A stretch of 64,000 bases of DNA from Polytrichum commune (Eukaryota > Streptophyta > Polytrichopsida > Polytrichales > Polytrichaceae): NCBI GenBank assembly GCA_950295325.1, contig OX485805.1, positions 32,415,501 to 32,479,500 of the forward strand, given 5' to 3'. Position numbers and translations under genes: made by a program. Shown here one piece after another: positions 32,801 through 44,719 of the stretch. Within the stretch, counting starts at the first letter, position 1, and each line of letters starts with the position of its first letter. Below the pieces are notes generated by a model, which worked only from the letters and a program-made list of their open reading frames with translations, had not been told where the DNA came from and did no database searches.

Positions 32801-35564
32801 TCTAAATTCAATAAAACGTAAAACTGCATCTACACTGAAGTATTTAGTTCAGTACCTTAACCTTTATGTTACTGGCTCTCAGATTCTATTAAGGCCCTTG
32901 TATCCAAAGGGCCCAGTTATAAAGTCTCAGATTCTATTTTGTCATTCAAAACCCTTTTAAGAGATATGTGTACATATGAAACTGCAGGTGGGACAGAACA
33001 TATGTTGTGAGGATTTAACTGCTTGCATTCCTATTTGTTGCATCCAATCAATATTGGAGTGCTCTGAATTAATGTCATGGAACAGGTATGTAAGCTTGTG
33101 GTCATCAATAGCTCCGCTGAGGGTGGAAACAGAATGGTGGGATTCCACTCTACTTCCTCTCAAGCAACTGGAAGCAACTGCAACTTCAGGACCTGCTGGA
33201 ACTGCTCCACTGTCAGTACCAAAATTTGCTTCCAATAAGAAAAGTGGACTGAACGAGATTGGACAGCAGGATGAAAGTGGTACACATCCCGCAATATCTC
33301 AAGAGTCAAGTGGAACGGAGCTAAAAAATACAGTGTCACATCATGCAACAACAGAAGTGGCCCACACACCTTCAGGAGACATACAACTCTTCAACCCTCG
33401 GAGTGTTCGAGAAGACTTGGAAATGGATACAAAGTTGTACACCGAGCCTCTGCCTACCAATCAGCAGGTCTCTCACTAAACTGAGTCACCATCTCCTGTT
33501 TGAATTAGTGGCTGTTATGGCTTCTTCTTTCTCCTCTTTTTCAAGTTTTGACCTATGCAGAGGAAAGATCCACTTTATATATCCTGAATTTCGTCTGCTT
33601 GCAACAGGCATACAAAAATCATCATCTTTATGTGTTGGAGAAGTGGCTGACTAAATATGAGACATTGTATCCAAAGGGCCCAGTTCTTGGCTACTGTGCT
33701 GGGCAGCCTGTCTACCGGCGTGCTTGTGTACAGACTTTGCACACAAGTGATCGATGGCTTCGTGAATGCCGTAAAGTGAAAGTGGGCGAATTAGCTGCCA
33801 AGGTCAAGGCTCTGAATTTTTTCTTTTCATTTCAAGTCGTACCCTTTTGTATTAAGCTTCAAACTCCTTAGGCTGGACATGCTTGCTGTATCAAATTAAG
33901 GTGTCTCATATTTTTTTAATATTCAGTCAGAAAACATAACTGTCTGAACTTGGATGTAATGCAGATTGTAAAATCTCGTGCTGTACCAAAGGAAGGGGAA
34001 GACTTATATAGGGAGGAAGGCAGGAAAGAAGCAACTATGATTGAGTTGTTTGGGAAATGGCAGACAGAAGAATGGCAGCCTCCACGAGCAGTTGGCGGGA
34101 TCGTACCCCGGGTAAGCACCCATATTCAAGGAGTATATGGAACTTGCGGATATTTAGGAGCCTTTTTTCTGGAGCAAATTACATGATTTTATTTTCTGCA
34201 TTCAGCATAACAGGGTGATTGAAGTAAGTAGATTAGTACATAGATTTTTAGGAAGGTACCCAAAATCTGAAGTGGAATGAAAACTCCAATCCTTATATGA
34301 GATCTTTGCTTTGTTCCAGAATGAACGTGGCCAAGTGGATGTCTGGTCGGAGAAGTGCTTACCGCCAGGCACAGTTCATTTGCGCTTTCCACGCTTAGTT
34401 CCTGTCTGTCAAAGATTGGGGATCAACTTTGCACCTGCCATGGTAGGCTTTGAGATTCGAAAGGGACGATCAATACCAGTTTATGAAGGGCTTGTGGTGT
34501 GTGAAGAGTTCAAAGATGCTATCATGGAGGTAAATTTTAAATTCTTGTGTGGTACATGGATAGAATGCACAGGAAGTACTGATCACATGGACATCCATCA
34601 GTGAACTCTAAAATACATCTTCCTCTCTTGTGGGTTCAATGGTCCATTCTCATCTTTATTTGTAATAGAGCTCTTGCAGGATTTGTTATCTATAAGTTAC
34701 TTTTCTATTTCCTGGCAGGTTTTGCATACATACCTAAACTTGACCTTTCAAAAATGCTTTCAAACTTTCACCTTAGACCATATCATTTTTCCTTGGTTAT
34801 TCTTCAACTCAATGGTGCTTTCCGCTTAGAGTTTATCCCTTAGGATTTTCCATTAACTGTTTTTCATACAAGATCATTAATTTCTTTCCACCTGTGGTAT
34901 ATCCTTGGAGGACATGTTTGAATATGAACAAGCAACCAGTTCGGTTCATTAAGGGCTAAACTCATTTTAGCACCTCTTTGGCAAACCAAAATGATTTTGA
35001 CCCTCAATGAACCGATATAGAATGTTGTTTGCTCAAGCGTCCACACTAACTCCAAGCATGCACTGAACATTAAAGGTCTTGGATGAAAACAACTAACTCC
35101 CGACCAAAATTCATGTTGAGTTAGAGCCCAACTTCAATGTTCAAATGCCTTTACCCATTTACAAAAGTCCATGTGGAGGGATTGTCCAGGCATATTTTGA
35201 GGAAGAGGATGCAAGGAACATTCAGATGCAGAAAAAGAGGGAAGAGCAAGCAGCATCACGATGGCGACAGCTCCTACTCTCTGTTGGAACTCGTAAAAGG
35301 CTCAGAGAAACATATCAAGGTACTGCAGAAGACGACTTGGTTAATAGTAGCACCATTACAACGCACAAAAAACTTTCCTACACTAGCAACAATACACTTG
35401 ATCACAGTCCTTTGAAAGCAGGTGAGAAGAGTGGAGGTAAAGAGGTTTTAGACCCCCAGCATGTACACCACTATGATGAGGAAAACCAGAGCTATGATGA
35501 GGAGAGCGGCATGAGAACAAAATGGTGTGTTTGTGGTTTCAGGATAGAGGTTGAAGAGATGTAA
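26874..35564 (+). CDS. RAD4: RAD4/XPC DNA damage-recognition protein
   Basis: Nuclear nucleotide-excision-repair sensor that binds distorted DNA with RAD23 and recruits TFIIH. Exons in matching phase: 26874-26948, 27137-27237, 27971-28183, 28597-28794, 29039-29116, 29512-29604, 30271-30435, 30600-30649, 31062-31862, 32460-32594, 33086-33467, 33608-33802, 33965-34111, 34320-34529, 35190-35564. The first exon is missing. The two leftmost exons rest on phase continuity and a basic stretch (VGTRRQKRLAATSQRS). The split transglutaminase-like domain is in VHMAHLLCLLGRGRMV, LAALSVALFRGLGF, YVTVLDVASIKP and WMHVDA...RYVVAFAGCGAKDVTRR. BHD1-3 follow: YPKGPVLGYCAGQPVYRR, ELFGKWQTEEWQP and NERGQVDVWSEKCLPPGTVH...GFEIRKGRSIPVYEG. 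An (RG)n run interrupts the transglutaminase domain. Introns carry four MITE copies. Confidence 0.95.
28272..28506. mobile_element. Palindromic MITE, copy a (RAD4 intron)
   Basis: Ends are inverted repeats (AGAAGTTATTCTCTAATTCA against AGAGTTATTCTTTAATTCAA), and a TA is present just outside each end, compatible with a Tc1/mariner-like target. The interior holds GGTTCATTGAGG and its complement. Four related copies lie in RAD4 and CLP1 introns. Confidence 0.75.
29708..30077. mobile_element. Palindromic MITE, copy b (RAD4 intron)
   Basis: Same family as copy a. The left end reads GAATAATCCTTTAAATC and the right end AAAGGATAACTAC, with a central GGTTCATTGAGGGCCAAACT block and its partner CTCAATGAACTGAT, and TCCAAGCATGCACCA mirrored by GGTGCATCCTTGGA. 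It lies between the exons at 29512-29604 and 30271-30435. Confidence 0.75.
30650..31061 (+). other. RAD4 intron with an unexplained 81-codon frame
   Basis: The frame 30781-31026 (MLYMDFMCEM...IEKCVV, stop) starts with ATG and lies entirely inside a RAD4 intron. It does not resemble RAD4. Its protein-like composition (HWPKILRKLIIEGII, INHFCHLGAK, VPGQKGYRIEK) reminded me weakly of the winged-helix RQC region of RecQ helicases, which I cannot verify. It could be a captured exon or retrocopy fragment, or an alternative RAD4 exon, though it opens with no clear acceptor in frame. Confidence 0.3.
32028..32374. mobile_element. Palindromic MITE, copy c (RAD4 intron)
   Basis: Same family: left end GAGTTATCCTCGAACTCAAT, right end diverged (TTAGTTAAAAGATAAC), interior CATTGAGGATCAAACTCATT and its partner. 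It lies upstream of the exon at 32460-32594. Confidence 0.7.
34828..35132. mobile_element. Palindromic MITE, copy d (RAD4 last intron)
   Basis: Same family, more diverged: left GAGTTTATCCCTTAGG, right GTTGAGTTAGAGCCCAACTT. It ends only about 57 bp before the last RAD4 exon (35190), so its right end may contribute to the branch-point region. The boundaries are approximate. Confidence 0.65.
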
Positions 35565-37334
35565 CTTACTGTATTACAGATGGGCTTGTCTTTGTGGGAT
35601 GACCGACCCTAGGAGTCTCATCTATTTACAAACATGTTGCGGATAACTTTCTGCACGCAGATTAGCACATGGCTTAAACTGTTGTTTAAGTTGTTTACAT
35701 TGTTTCAACAGATAACTATAGCAAAGGTTTTATAATTGCAGTGTAATCAGGAATCAATCAACACAGTTTCCACTTCCAAGTGCTTCCTATTTCTGTGTAA
35801 AGATGTCACTTCCTTCACAAGCTTGAGCATCTAATATTTTAAGTGTGTCTAGTAGTATGCTTTAAGGATGTTTGTGTTGTAATTCAAATGGACAGTGGAT
35901 GTGACACAATCCGAGTAACAGCAGAAGATTGCAATAAGTGCATAGCAGCAGTAGAATAATTATATATTCCATGAGAAACTGAGTTCACTCTTAATAGAAA
36001 AAACTCTAAGGTAGCAGCGCCTTCTAAGTAACACCTTCCCTTTGGTGACACCTATTTCCATCCTTAAACCCTTAACAGGTGGCTATAATGGTGCCATTAA
36101 GTCATTGATAAAAGTGATTAATCATATATGGCGTAAGTACAAAATAGCACCACTTTGGCCATTCATAATGGTGGTGGAAGAAGAATGCAAGAATGTTAAT
36201 AGAAGAGCACCCACTTTGGTCAATCACAATGACTAATTTAGGGTCTATATGCTCAATAAGGCAGTGTAACAAATATTCCACAAAAGTGGGACAACACTTT
36301 CATTTAATAGAAGATTCACACCTGCAATAAGACCGGTTTTGTGGAGACTCTCAACTAACAATCCAACATCAATGGACCCCCCCTAATGGATAGTAAAGGG
36401 CTCATTTTTATAAAAACAATTTGTAGAGTACATATGAATTGCTATTATTATTGAAAAAAATCTTTGTAGACTCTTCAAAGTTTTGCAGATCAATTCTAAA
36501 AAATTGCAAATTTCCCAAACTATTGAACCTCATGAAACAGAAAAAGTGTCTAATAGTGTTTGCTTTTAGACTCAACTACCTTATGTTAAGCTATTCTTCT
36601 CATATAGCCTCTCAAATGCCTACATTGTTTGAGAAGGGTTTGGGCGAACCAACCCATACACTCATTCCTTGTTGGATGCCTAAACTCTTGCCTCCAAGAA
36701 ACCCCAACCGTTCGAGAAGGGTGCGCTTATGTAGACCATTGAAATTTTAGGATAGATACTCATCATAATTCTGTTAGAATGCTTTATTTATATAATTGCT
36801 TAAAATTAGCAGTTACTTGCAGGGTCAATTTGCAACAAAAGCCCACAATTACAGACCACCCACATATTTGAAATCTCAAAGTATAAAAACAATATAATCA
36901 ACAAAATTGACATAGATAACAGGAAGTTGTAGCAAACTTGCTATTATGCAGATATAACCACAATATTTTGTACTGACCAACAAATAAGTGTTCACACCTT
37001 CAAAGGGGATCATCAATTCATTGATCCTTACATAATATCAAAATCAAATGTTACCCAATTCAAACAAATGCCCAATGAAATCATTAAACACAACAATACA
37101 AAGCATGAAGAGAATGAATCTAGCTTTTAAAATCATGGTTGTGAGTGACAAGGTACTGCATCTCGGACATTCTTCATTGAAGTAACTTCCAGGCCATTGA
37201 CATCATAAGATCTGGACATCTGTTCAAATTGATGGTACAAGAAAGTGGCGCCAGTGGCTCAGATCATTTGACTCCAAGAGGAAGATAGGTATGCAGCACT
37301 ATTAAGAGAAGACGAATTGATGGCATGCCAATTT
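35565..37334. other. RAD4-CLP1 convergent spacer
   Basis: The 3' flanks of RAD4 (+) and CLP1 (-) meet here. A dispersed repeat at about 36000-36395 recurs at 45150-45535 (shared blocks TTTGGTGACAC, AAGTCATTG, CACTTTGGCCATTCATA, TTTCATTTAATA). No further gene recognised. Confidence 0.5.
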
Positions 37335-40300
37335 CTACTCTGACCAAGCTAGTGAACCTGCAAGAAGTAAGCGACTCGGTAGTGGACCAGGGCATGGCGC
37401 CATGTATGTCACCTTCTTCCTGCAAAATATTTCAACGATAAGTCCTACATCAGTTTACCCCCAATTTAGGATTTAGGACAAAAGCTCCAACACTTTCTAA
37501 TATTTTAATCGAAATGCACACAAATCTCTAGTTCTCCAAGGAAAGTTTGTATCAAAGCAGTAAAAATGTCAAAGAGGAGTAGGAGATAATGGAATCCTTG
37601 AGCACATACCTTTGCATGTCTATGTCGTTGATGTAGATGAAGCCAGCAACATTACTGCAACAAAAGAGACAGCCCTTAAAATCATCCCCTGACTAAGAAA
37701 CAACTGACTCAGCACAGAAAAGATTGCCTATGTTAATACTTCCAACCATAATTCCAAACATATTCTTGGAAAATCCAAAAGCTTGTGGTCAACATTCATC
37801 ATCACTGAGGGTGCCAAATCCAACACCCCACCCAAAACCAACACCCTAAAAATCTTGCACAATATATTGATTATGTTGTATTGATTATGTGAATGTCCAT
37901 CACCTTCAAATCAGGCTTCCCCATGTTTGTTTTGGGTCATCTACCAATGAAACTTTGACCCTTACAACTTTTGTATATGAAATTCAGATAAGACATACTT
38001 TGGTGCATTGGAACCCCCTTTCAATTGCTAACAAGAAACATCTAGAACTTCATCAATATACTGATAGTAGATTCAGTCAGTGCTTTAAGTGACTGTCTTG
38101 ACACCATCTGCTTAATATGCAGGTGTAAGGAGTGCTCACCTTGAAAGAAGATGTTCAGGATCTTTGGCATATGAGACTGCCAACACAACGTGTAGAAGGT
38201 CACGGCTGAAACTCACTGTGACAACTCGAGTAGGATCTGCTATTGGCTCTGCACCAATTGGTAGGGCTGAACGAGGAGCTTGTGGGCCTCCGCCAATACG
38301 GTAGACTTGCAAGTCACTGAAATTTGCCACTGAGGAATGTGGCGATAAGTCATTTGATAGCCCATAAAAGTATTCCTGTTGAGGTACAGCACTTAATTAA
38401 AAAAGGTCATTGACGAATTTTGACTGTGTTGGAAGGTGTTCAAAGTACCCTTGAAATTTCCAATTTGTCAAATAAGGTCTGAAATGTATGGTATCTAAAG
38501 GACTCAAAACCAGAATGCGTACCAGAAGTAACACAATCTATTGAAACCTATGGTGAATCGGCTTGCAACACCAGAACACGAGAGGTGCTCCTGTAGCAAT
38601 GGTCCAGCATCTGACAGACACAACCCTAAATTTAACAACTCATCACAAAAAACGTGAAAATTGGTAACTCTACAAATTCATCAAATGGTATCTGCAACCA
38701 AGTATGTCACCTTAGTTTTCTGGATGCGTGAGCGTTGTCGGTATTTTGTGTTCCGACTGACTACACCGCCTGACTTATGAAGTTTCACAATGTCTACACC
38801 TGGTCTTTCTTTAAGAACTTCCTGAAGCATGCTGTACAGTTTCTCCTGCATCACGATTTGCAGTCAACCAAACTGTCAATTGGAACACAGAAACCAACAC
38901 TCTCAATTGATGGACTTCTCTCCTCACAATGTTATCAAGTGAGGAATCTGATACATCTAAAAGACCAAGCACTTGCACAGATAGAACCACAAGAGATAAA
39001 CTTCTTTGAAGCCAAGGGGTGAGGAGCCGCCCATGTGAAGTTTACAAAATGTCATGGCAAAATGGTTGCTTCCCATATCCATGACAGGTAAATAAAGCAA
39101 AGCTGTACTAATGAAAACGAGAATTGAAGGTATGTTTCTCAAACTAGCTACATGACCAATTGCATACCTGCCCAAGAACCAACACCACATCGGCTCGAAA
39201 TGTCTCGATAGCATGCAGTAGTAACTACACCCGCCAACCACCCCAAGACTTGCTCATCAGAAAGGTTATTGCAAATACATAATTTGGCAACACATGAAGT
39301 TCACAATTTCATTGCCTCTAATCCTAGGATATATTACTATACCTACTTTCCATATAAAATGCAGTTGCTACTTCCACAAAAAATAGTATACTAATCTTAT
39401 GGTACTAACCCACTTTCAAATTGAAAATCAGCTATAATTACGATACTAAAAGTTTTGCTGGAACCACAAAGCAAAATGTATTTGCTGCAATGGTCAAGGA
39501 AGTTACCTCATAGCCAACTCCATCAACCCAACCCATAGTGTTGATCACAATGCCAGCAGCTCTCACTTCTGGATTTGAAGCCAGCTGAAGCTCCAACGTT
39601 TGAGCTAATTCTTTCACCAAAACTTTATACAAGTCCAGGTTCATACTGCACAACATCCCCAGAATGTCAAAAGTTAATGCCAAGTGGACAACGTCTACTC
39701 TGAAGGGGCACAATCTGCAGACCTGATGATCCACAACTAACTTTCAAACCCACTTAATAAAAGAGTTATCCTTTAACTCAAGGGAACTTTCATTGGAAGT
39801 TAGTCCCCAATGACCTTCCATTGGTTGTTTTGCTTACAAAATCAACATTTTCTTTCCACTTGTGGTGCATGCTCGGAGGTGGTGTTTGAATTTGAATGAA
39901 GCACAACCTTTTTCAGTTCAATGAGGGCCAAACTCATTTTAGCACCTTTGGTATGCCAGATTAAGTTTGACTCTCCATGAACCAATATAGAATGTACTTC
40001 ATTCGAATCTCCACACTACCTCCAAGCATGCACCAAAAACATACCAAACATGAAAGGTGTTGTATTCGAAACAACCAACTCCCTACCAAAAGTCATGTTG
40101 AGCTAGAGGATAACTCTAATGTGCTTCTATGCAAACCTTACTGTGCAGGAGAATCAACAGCTACGCGCACCATCCATCCACTTTAGAGGTTCTAATAGTG
40201 ATGCTAGACAAGCGCTTGCAGGTGACAATACATTCAAATCTTCCACCATATCTGTTTACATAAGAAGTGAGATATGGCACTGCACTGCACTGCATTGTTC

Positions 40301-43014
40301 ATTTTGAGAATGACCAGACTTCGGTATATCTAGAACTCAATTGTATGACACACATGTATAAAATAAGTAATCCAACCTTGGAGTAGTGTGTCCATAGAAG
40401 TATACTAGAGGCAGATCAAGTGGTACGCCTTCAATAGGATGGATGGGCATCTCAACAGGTGTTGCAGAGACAGTCCCAGGAACTGTAATAGAGCCCTGAC
40501 CTATGTCTAGATCTGCATAGGTTGGTTTCCAGCCTTCTCGTGCAGCCCAACCCAGTAACATTCGCACCAGACAGCTCTTCCCAGAGTCCGTTGGCCCTAC
40601 TACTATCACTCTTGGACCCTGCCAGGACAACCACACAGTGTCAGCATCTGCAAGGTAAGGTAGTGCCCAGAAATGTACAACAAGGATACTTTCACTGTCT
40701 TCACTGAAATTTGAAGACTAAGAAAGTGTTTTGAGGCCCTTTAGAGCCAAGTTGAGAGCTCAAACATGCAATTTTCGAGAATTTAATACTGGGAGTTGAC
40801 AAGCTTTCATCCAAAGCTCAATCTTCAAGTTCTCAATAGTTTGAGCAAGTGTAAAGTGACCATACTCAAAGTGAGATATCAAGAACAAGCTATCACAACA
40901 AGCCAGAGAATGCTTGAAAGCCCACTGACTTGGGGCCCACAATATGAGAGCTTAGGCTTTCAACATTCCTGAAAGCTTGTCAAAAATAACCAAGAGCTTG
41001 TCATAGTTGTATTATATGGGATCCATCAAGGCTGACTCCATCCAAGCATTGTAAGCCCGGTAAAAAGTTCAAGCTCTCGGTATGAAAGCTCATGTGTAAA
41101 GTGCAGTTGAGTGAACAACCATGGGTAAGAGGCTCCTTCCCACCAATGAGAAGGCTCCTTTCTTCAAGCTCTCAACCTATCTAGTTTGAAGAGGGCCTGA
41201 TATTGTTCTCCATTACATGAACCAAAGCTGAAGCTAGCTTTGCAGAATGTTTTCTCTCATCATTGATGTGCCCTTTCTATTGAATACTCCTCCAGTGTGG
41301 ATAACTCGTTAAACCATAACTAGACAATAATCAAAATGCATCATTCCAGGTGAAACAGACACAGATTAACAATTGAAAATTCGAGGACATACTGCTGGAG
41401 AATTGGGCTCCACACGCTGAGCACCAGGAAGAGGAAGTGAAGGGGCAGATGAACCAACTGCATCCTTAGCTTGTCGGCGCCTTCGCTCAAGAACTGCATG
41501 TACATTGACGTAGCTGACCATTGGAGTCTGTATCCCACAACAGCCCCCCCACACATTGCCTGTCTTGATAGAGTCAAAGCCTCATCTTTACCATCCAAGA
41601 CAACAACCCCATACATATCCGACTGTGTAGGACATCCTCCAAGATTCCCATAAGTAATCGGTACAGGAAATTCAATCACTGCAGTTGCTAATCAACACAC
41701 AGGTAGCTACAAACTTTCTGACATCTTCAAAAGTGAGAGTCATGGAGTAGAACCTACGAAATATCCTCGCAGTCCAATTATCAACTTATTTAAAATAGTA
41801 CAGATTACTGCCTTGCATGCGAAACATAGCCAAGTCACTTGAGAGAAATCATTGTACCTCATCTGCAACATAAGCGACTTCAGAGACACCATCTATCTCA
41901 ATTGTGCATCCATGCCAGGTAAAAACCTGCAGAGCCAGAGGTTACAATTTCATCAGATAAGGAAAAGGTTTCTCCAATTCCAGAGTGATTCCTCATCCAG
42001 CCATATGACTACTACCTTCAAAACTCAAAGCAGAAATTGCAGAGTAGCTACTCTCCGGAACAACAACGAAAGGCTGGCGTCCCCTCCGGCCGAAAAATTT
42101 CTCAACATGGAAATTAAACACTACACTACTCATTTCAATGTTTTCTCTGATCGATCCTTAAACCCTAAACCCCAAAACAAGGAGATCAGCGAAACCTGGT
42201 CCCTGATGACAAGAATTTCATAACATCTACAAGTCACGGTGAACTCAAGACAGTGGAGAGGACGTCGCACTCCTAAAGAAATATTACAAAACATCATAAT
42301 TGTTCAGGAATTGAAGGCTTCACATCGATGTGATGTGCCTGGTCCAATGCCTTGTCCACTACCTATTTGACTCTTTCTTCTTCTCCTTCATTCTCTGTCT
42401 CCCTCTTCAAGAGCACCATTCCTTTGTACCTCAACTTAATAATTGGAGGCTCTTGGTGTGCAATTCAGAGGAGAAAAATGTCTGAATGATTAGGACCCTA
42501 AAACCTCGATAAAGGCTTCAAATCGACATGATGTGTGTCTGGCCCAATGTCTTGTCCACTTTGACTCTTTCTTCCTCTTCAAGACCCGCCCTATCTTTGT
42601 ACCTCAAGTTGATGATTGGAACCTCTTGGTGTGCGATTTAGGAGAAAAATGCCTTGAGTGATATGGACCCTAAAGCCTCGACAGCTTCTTCTCCGTGTAA
42701 AAATTTCGCTAATAAGCAGTCTGGAAGTTAATGACAAGAAGAAGAGAGTAGAGTGAGCTCACCGCAAACTTATGCGCAGGGGGGAAGGTGAGCCAGAACG
42801 CAGGAGGAAGCTCGGTGCCAAAAATCTCCGCAGTTCCCACCATGAGCTGCAAACGCAGGGGTGCGTCCATGCCCACCTCCACTCGCAGCTCGCTCTCCTT
42901 CTGTAGCTTGAATTTGCGGCCTCCCCCTCCCGCTCTCCCTCCTCCTCCTTCCGGCCCTGCCCCTCCCCCTCCTCCTCCGGACCCTGGACCCCCTGCCCCC
43001 CCACTCGCTGCCAT
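37335..43014 (-). CDS. CLP1: CLP1 polynucleotide 5'-kinase family, pre-mRNA cleavage factor
   Basis: Nuclear protein of cleavage factor II for mRNA 3'-end formation; related proteins phosphorylate RNA 5' ends. Ten exons in matching phase: 43014-42763, 41926-41858, 41527-41393, 40618-40377, 39645-39507, 39224-39168, 38845-38711, 38375-38140, 37654-37610, 37419-37335, giving 464 residues (Arabidopsis CLPS3 about 444). The extra length is a Gly-rich N-terminus. The N-terminal beta domain has LQKESELRVEV...GTAEIFGTELPP. The P-loop GPTDSGKS is at about 160-167, followed by DLDIGQGSITVPG and INTMGWVDGVGYE. The C-terminal domain has KLHKSGGVV, SDLQVYRIGGGPQAPRSALP and ITYLAP-like VTYMAPCPGPLPSRLLLAGSL. 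The start is the ATG of MAASGG, in the (GA)n-led leader; an upstream in-frame ATG is possible. Identification is firm. Confidence 0.96.
39773..40115. mobile_element. Palindromic MITE, copy e (CLP1 intron 4)
   Basis: The same family as the RAD4 intron copies: left end GAGTTATCCTTTAACTCAAG, right end GAGCTAGAGGATAACTC, with TCCAAGCATGCACCA and its mirror. It lies between CLP1 exons 4 and 5. Best-preserved ends of the five copies. Confidence 0.8.
42315..42690. repeat. Tandem duplication in CLP1 intron 1
   Basis: Two direct copies about 199 bp apart, starting at GGCTTCACATCGATGTGATG (42315) and its counterpart near 42514. They share TTGACTCTTTCTTC, TCTTGGTGTGC and GAGAAAAATG blocks. The second copy ends just before exon 1. 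Confidence 0.85.
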
Positions 43015-43020
43015 CCCCCA

Positions 43021-43030
<10 letters not shown>

Positions 43031-43058
<28 letters not shown>
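43031..43058 (-). promoter_or_regulatory. (GA)n tract in the CLP1 5' leader
   Basis: A 28-bp CT run on the plus strand is a GA run in the gene sense, about 17-45 bp before the CLP1 ATG, mirroring the AMT1 leader. It could serve as a GAGA-factor site; the role is inference. Confidence 0.6.
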
Positions 43059-43062
<4 letters not shown>

Positions 43063-43120
43063 ACGAACACTCTTCTTCCCTTCAAATCCCCTCCTCCTCC
43101 TGCTGTTACCCCGCAAAGCC

Positions 43121-43432
43121 CTCCCTCCCTCCAAATCCCAACTCTCCTAAACCGCGCCAAAACACACAAGCCAAAACTCTTCGCCACCAATTCCTTCACA
43201 GAAAAGAAGAAGCACACAATTCCAGCGTTCCAATTATCCTTTCACGAAATCCCCCTCCTGCTGCCTCTTCCCTCCCTCCAAAACCCGAGCACTGCTAAAC
43301 CGCGCCAAAATACGAGCCAAAGGCTTGGCCACAGAATCTGTTCTGTCACCGAAAAGAAGGAGCACAAAATTCTTGTTCCTGGGCTCGGATCATGCCACGA
43401 AAAAAAGAGCGCCGACACCGCAGGCGCCAAAA
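43121..43432 (-). promoter_or_regulatory. CLP1 promoter: duplicated block with E2F-like sites
   Basis: Three matches to the E2F consensus TTTSSCGC (read on the minus strand): at 43153-43162 (TTTTGGCGCG), 43301-43310 (the same) and 43423-43432 (TTTTGGCGCC). The first two lie in a direct duplication of about 148 bp that also shares CCCTCCCTCCAAA and AGAAAAGAAG blocks. E2F sites drive S-phase expression in plants, so cell-cycle control of CLP1 is a reasonable inference. Confidence 0.6.
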
Positions 43433-43649
43433 CCAAAATCAAAACTCTTCCTCCCCATCATCTCCATCATACCTCTTCTCCCATCGAACAAAATAAAAAC
43501 TCAGGAAAATTTCCTGAAATTTTCTTTTTAGGAGGAGAGATTCTACACTGTGTGCGATCGATGCGTGGATGGTGTAAGCGGTGGTGCTGATGCCATCGCC
43601 TGCCGCAATGGAGGAGAGGAAACGAAGAAACAACGAAGAGCCGCACCCG

Positions 43650-44645
43650 GAGCACACAAGAACCGAGCCCACGTCCCAAGCGGCGTCCTAGGTTGAGGTT
43701 CCGAACTGCTGTAACCCAGGTCCCCATTAGGTTTGACCTACTGCAATTTGGATGTCTTGTCCAATAATTTGGACTTAAATCACTGGGCTTCCCTTATCAA
43801 ATCATTTGAGTTAACTAAGGGCCACTTCACACACGAGACTGAGAGCCCGTGACCAGTACACTTCAAGCACTCTCATTGGTGGAAAAGGTGGAGCCGGTCC
43901 AAGTTCGATTCACATTACGCTTGAGGGACCACCGGAGTATGTGAATGCAAGATAGATGTAAAGTCTACATGGACTCTTACGTGGCATCGAATGGATCATG
44001 TTGCATGGTCACTTGGACTATTTTCAAAAAAACCACCTCTTGGAGATAAGTCTAACACAAAATTGGGAGACCGTGCCACTCCTAATGCTCACAAACCATT
44101 GGTTTATTCTATTTTATCACGTGTGAGGACCCGTATGATTAGAAATTCATTGAAATAGCATTAAGGGCCCAATCACATAGGACTTCACACTACAAGGTCC
44201 GTGACCACACTACATGATTTTGGAGGTGTCTTGGGACAGCCTTTGGACACTTTCTTTTGGGCTTCACAATTTCATTGTCACGGCTCTTGACTCGTGTGTG
44301 AAGTGGCCCTAAGTACTTGCAACTCAAATTCAGGGCCCAAAGGGAGTTCCATCCCAAACAACATCTCTCAACTTAAAATACACTTTGCTAAATTGAGAAT
44401 CTCAAACGTATCTTTATTTTCTTCTCGTTTTTTCAATCTTTAGCAACACTTTTGCCGCACATGAAAGCGCACAAATTCTTGACTCCCCTTGGATAACCAA
44501 AACACACAAGAATGAGCCCGTGTCCCGAACGGCATCCCAGAATGAGGTCCCGACCTGCACCGAGGTCACAAGTAGGTTTGACCACTGAAGTTCAGATGTC
44601 TTGTCCAACATTTTAATCACCAGGTAGCCTAGGTTACGAGATCAT
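43650..44645. repeat. Direct duplication around a MITE
   Basis: About 140 bp at 43655-43795 recur at 44505-44645 (shared GGTTTGACC, CAGATGTCTTGTCCAA-like, ACAAGAA blocks). MITE copy 2 lies between them, so the duplication and the insertion created this arrangement in two steps. Confidence 0.65.
43819..44309 (+). mobile_element. PIF/Harbinger-type MITE, copy 2
   Basis: A 491-bp element with ends GGGCCACTTCACACACGAG and its complement, flanked by TAA at 43816-43818 and 44310-44312. Same family and orientation as copy 1. This copy has the cleanest termini. Confidence 0.9.
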
Positions 44646-44719
44646 TACTTTCTTTTCAAGTCCAACAGTCCCATAGGCCGGCAAAAGTCCACTCCAAACC
44701 AGTGTCCGGTAAGATGTTT

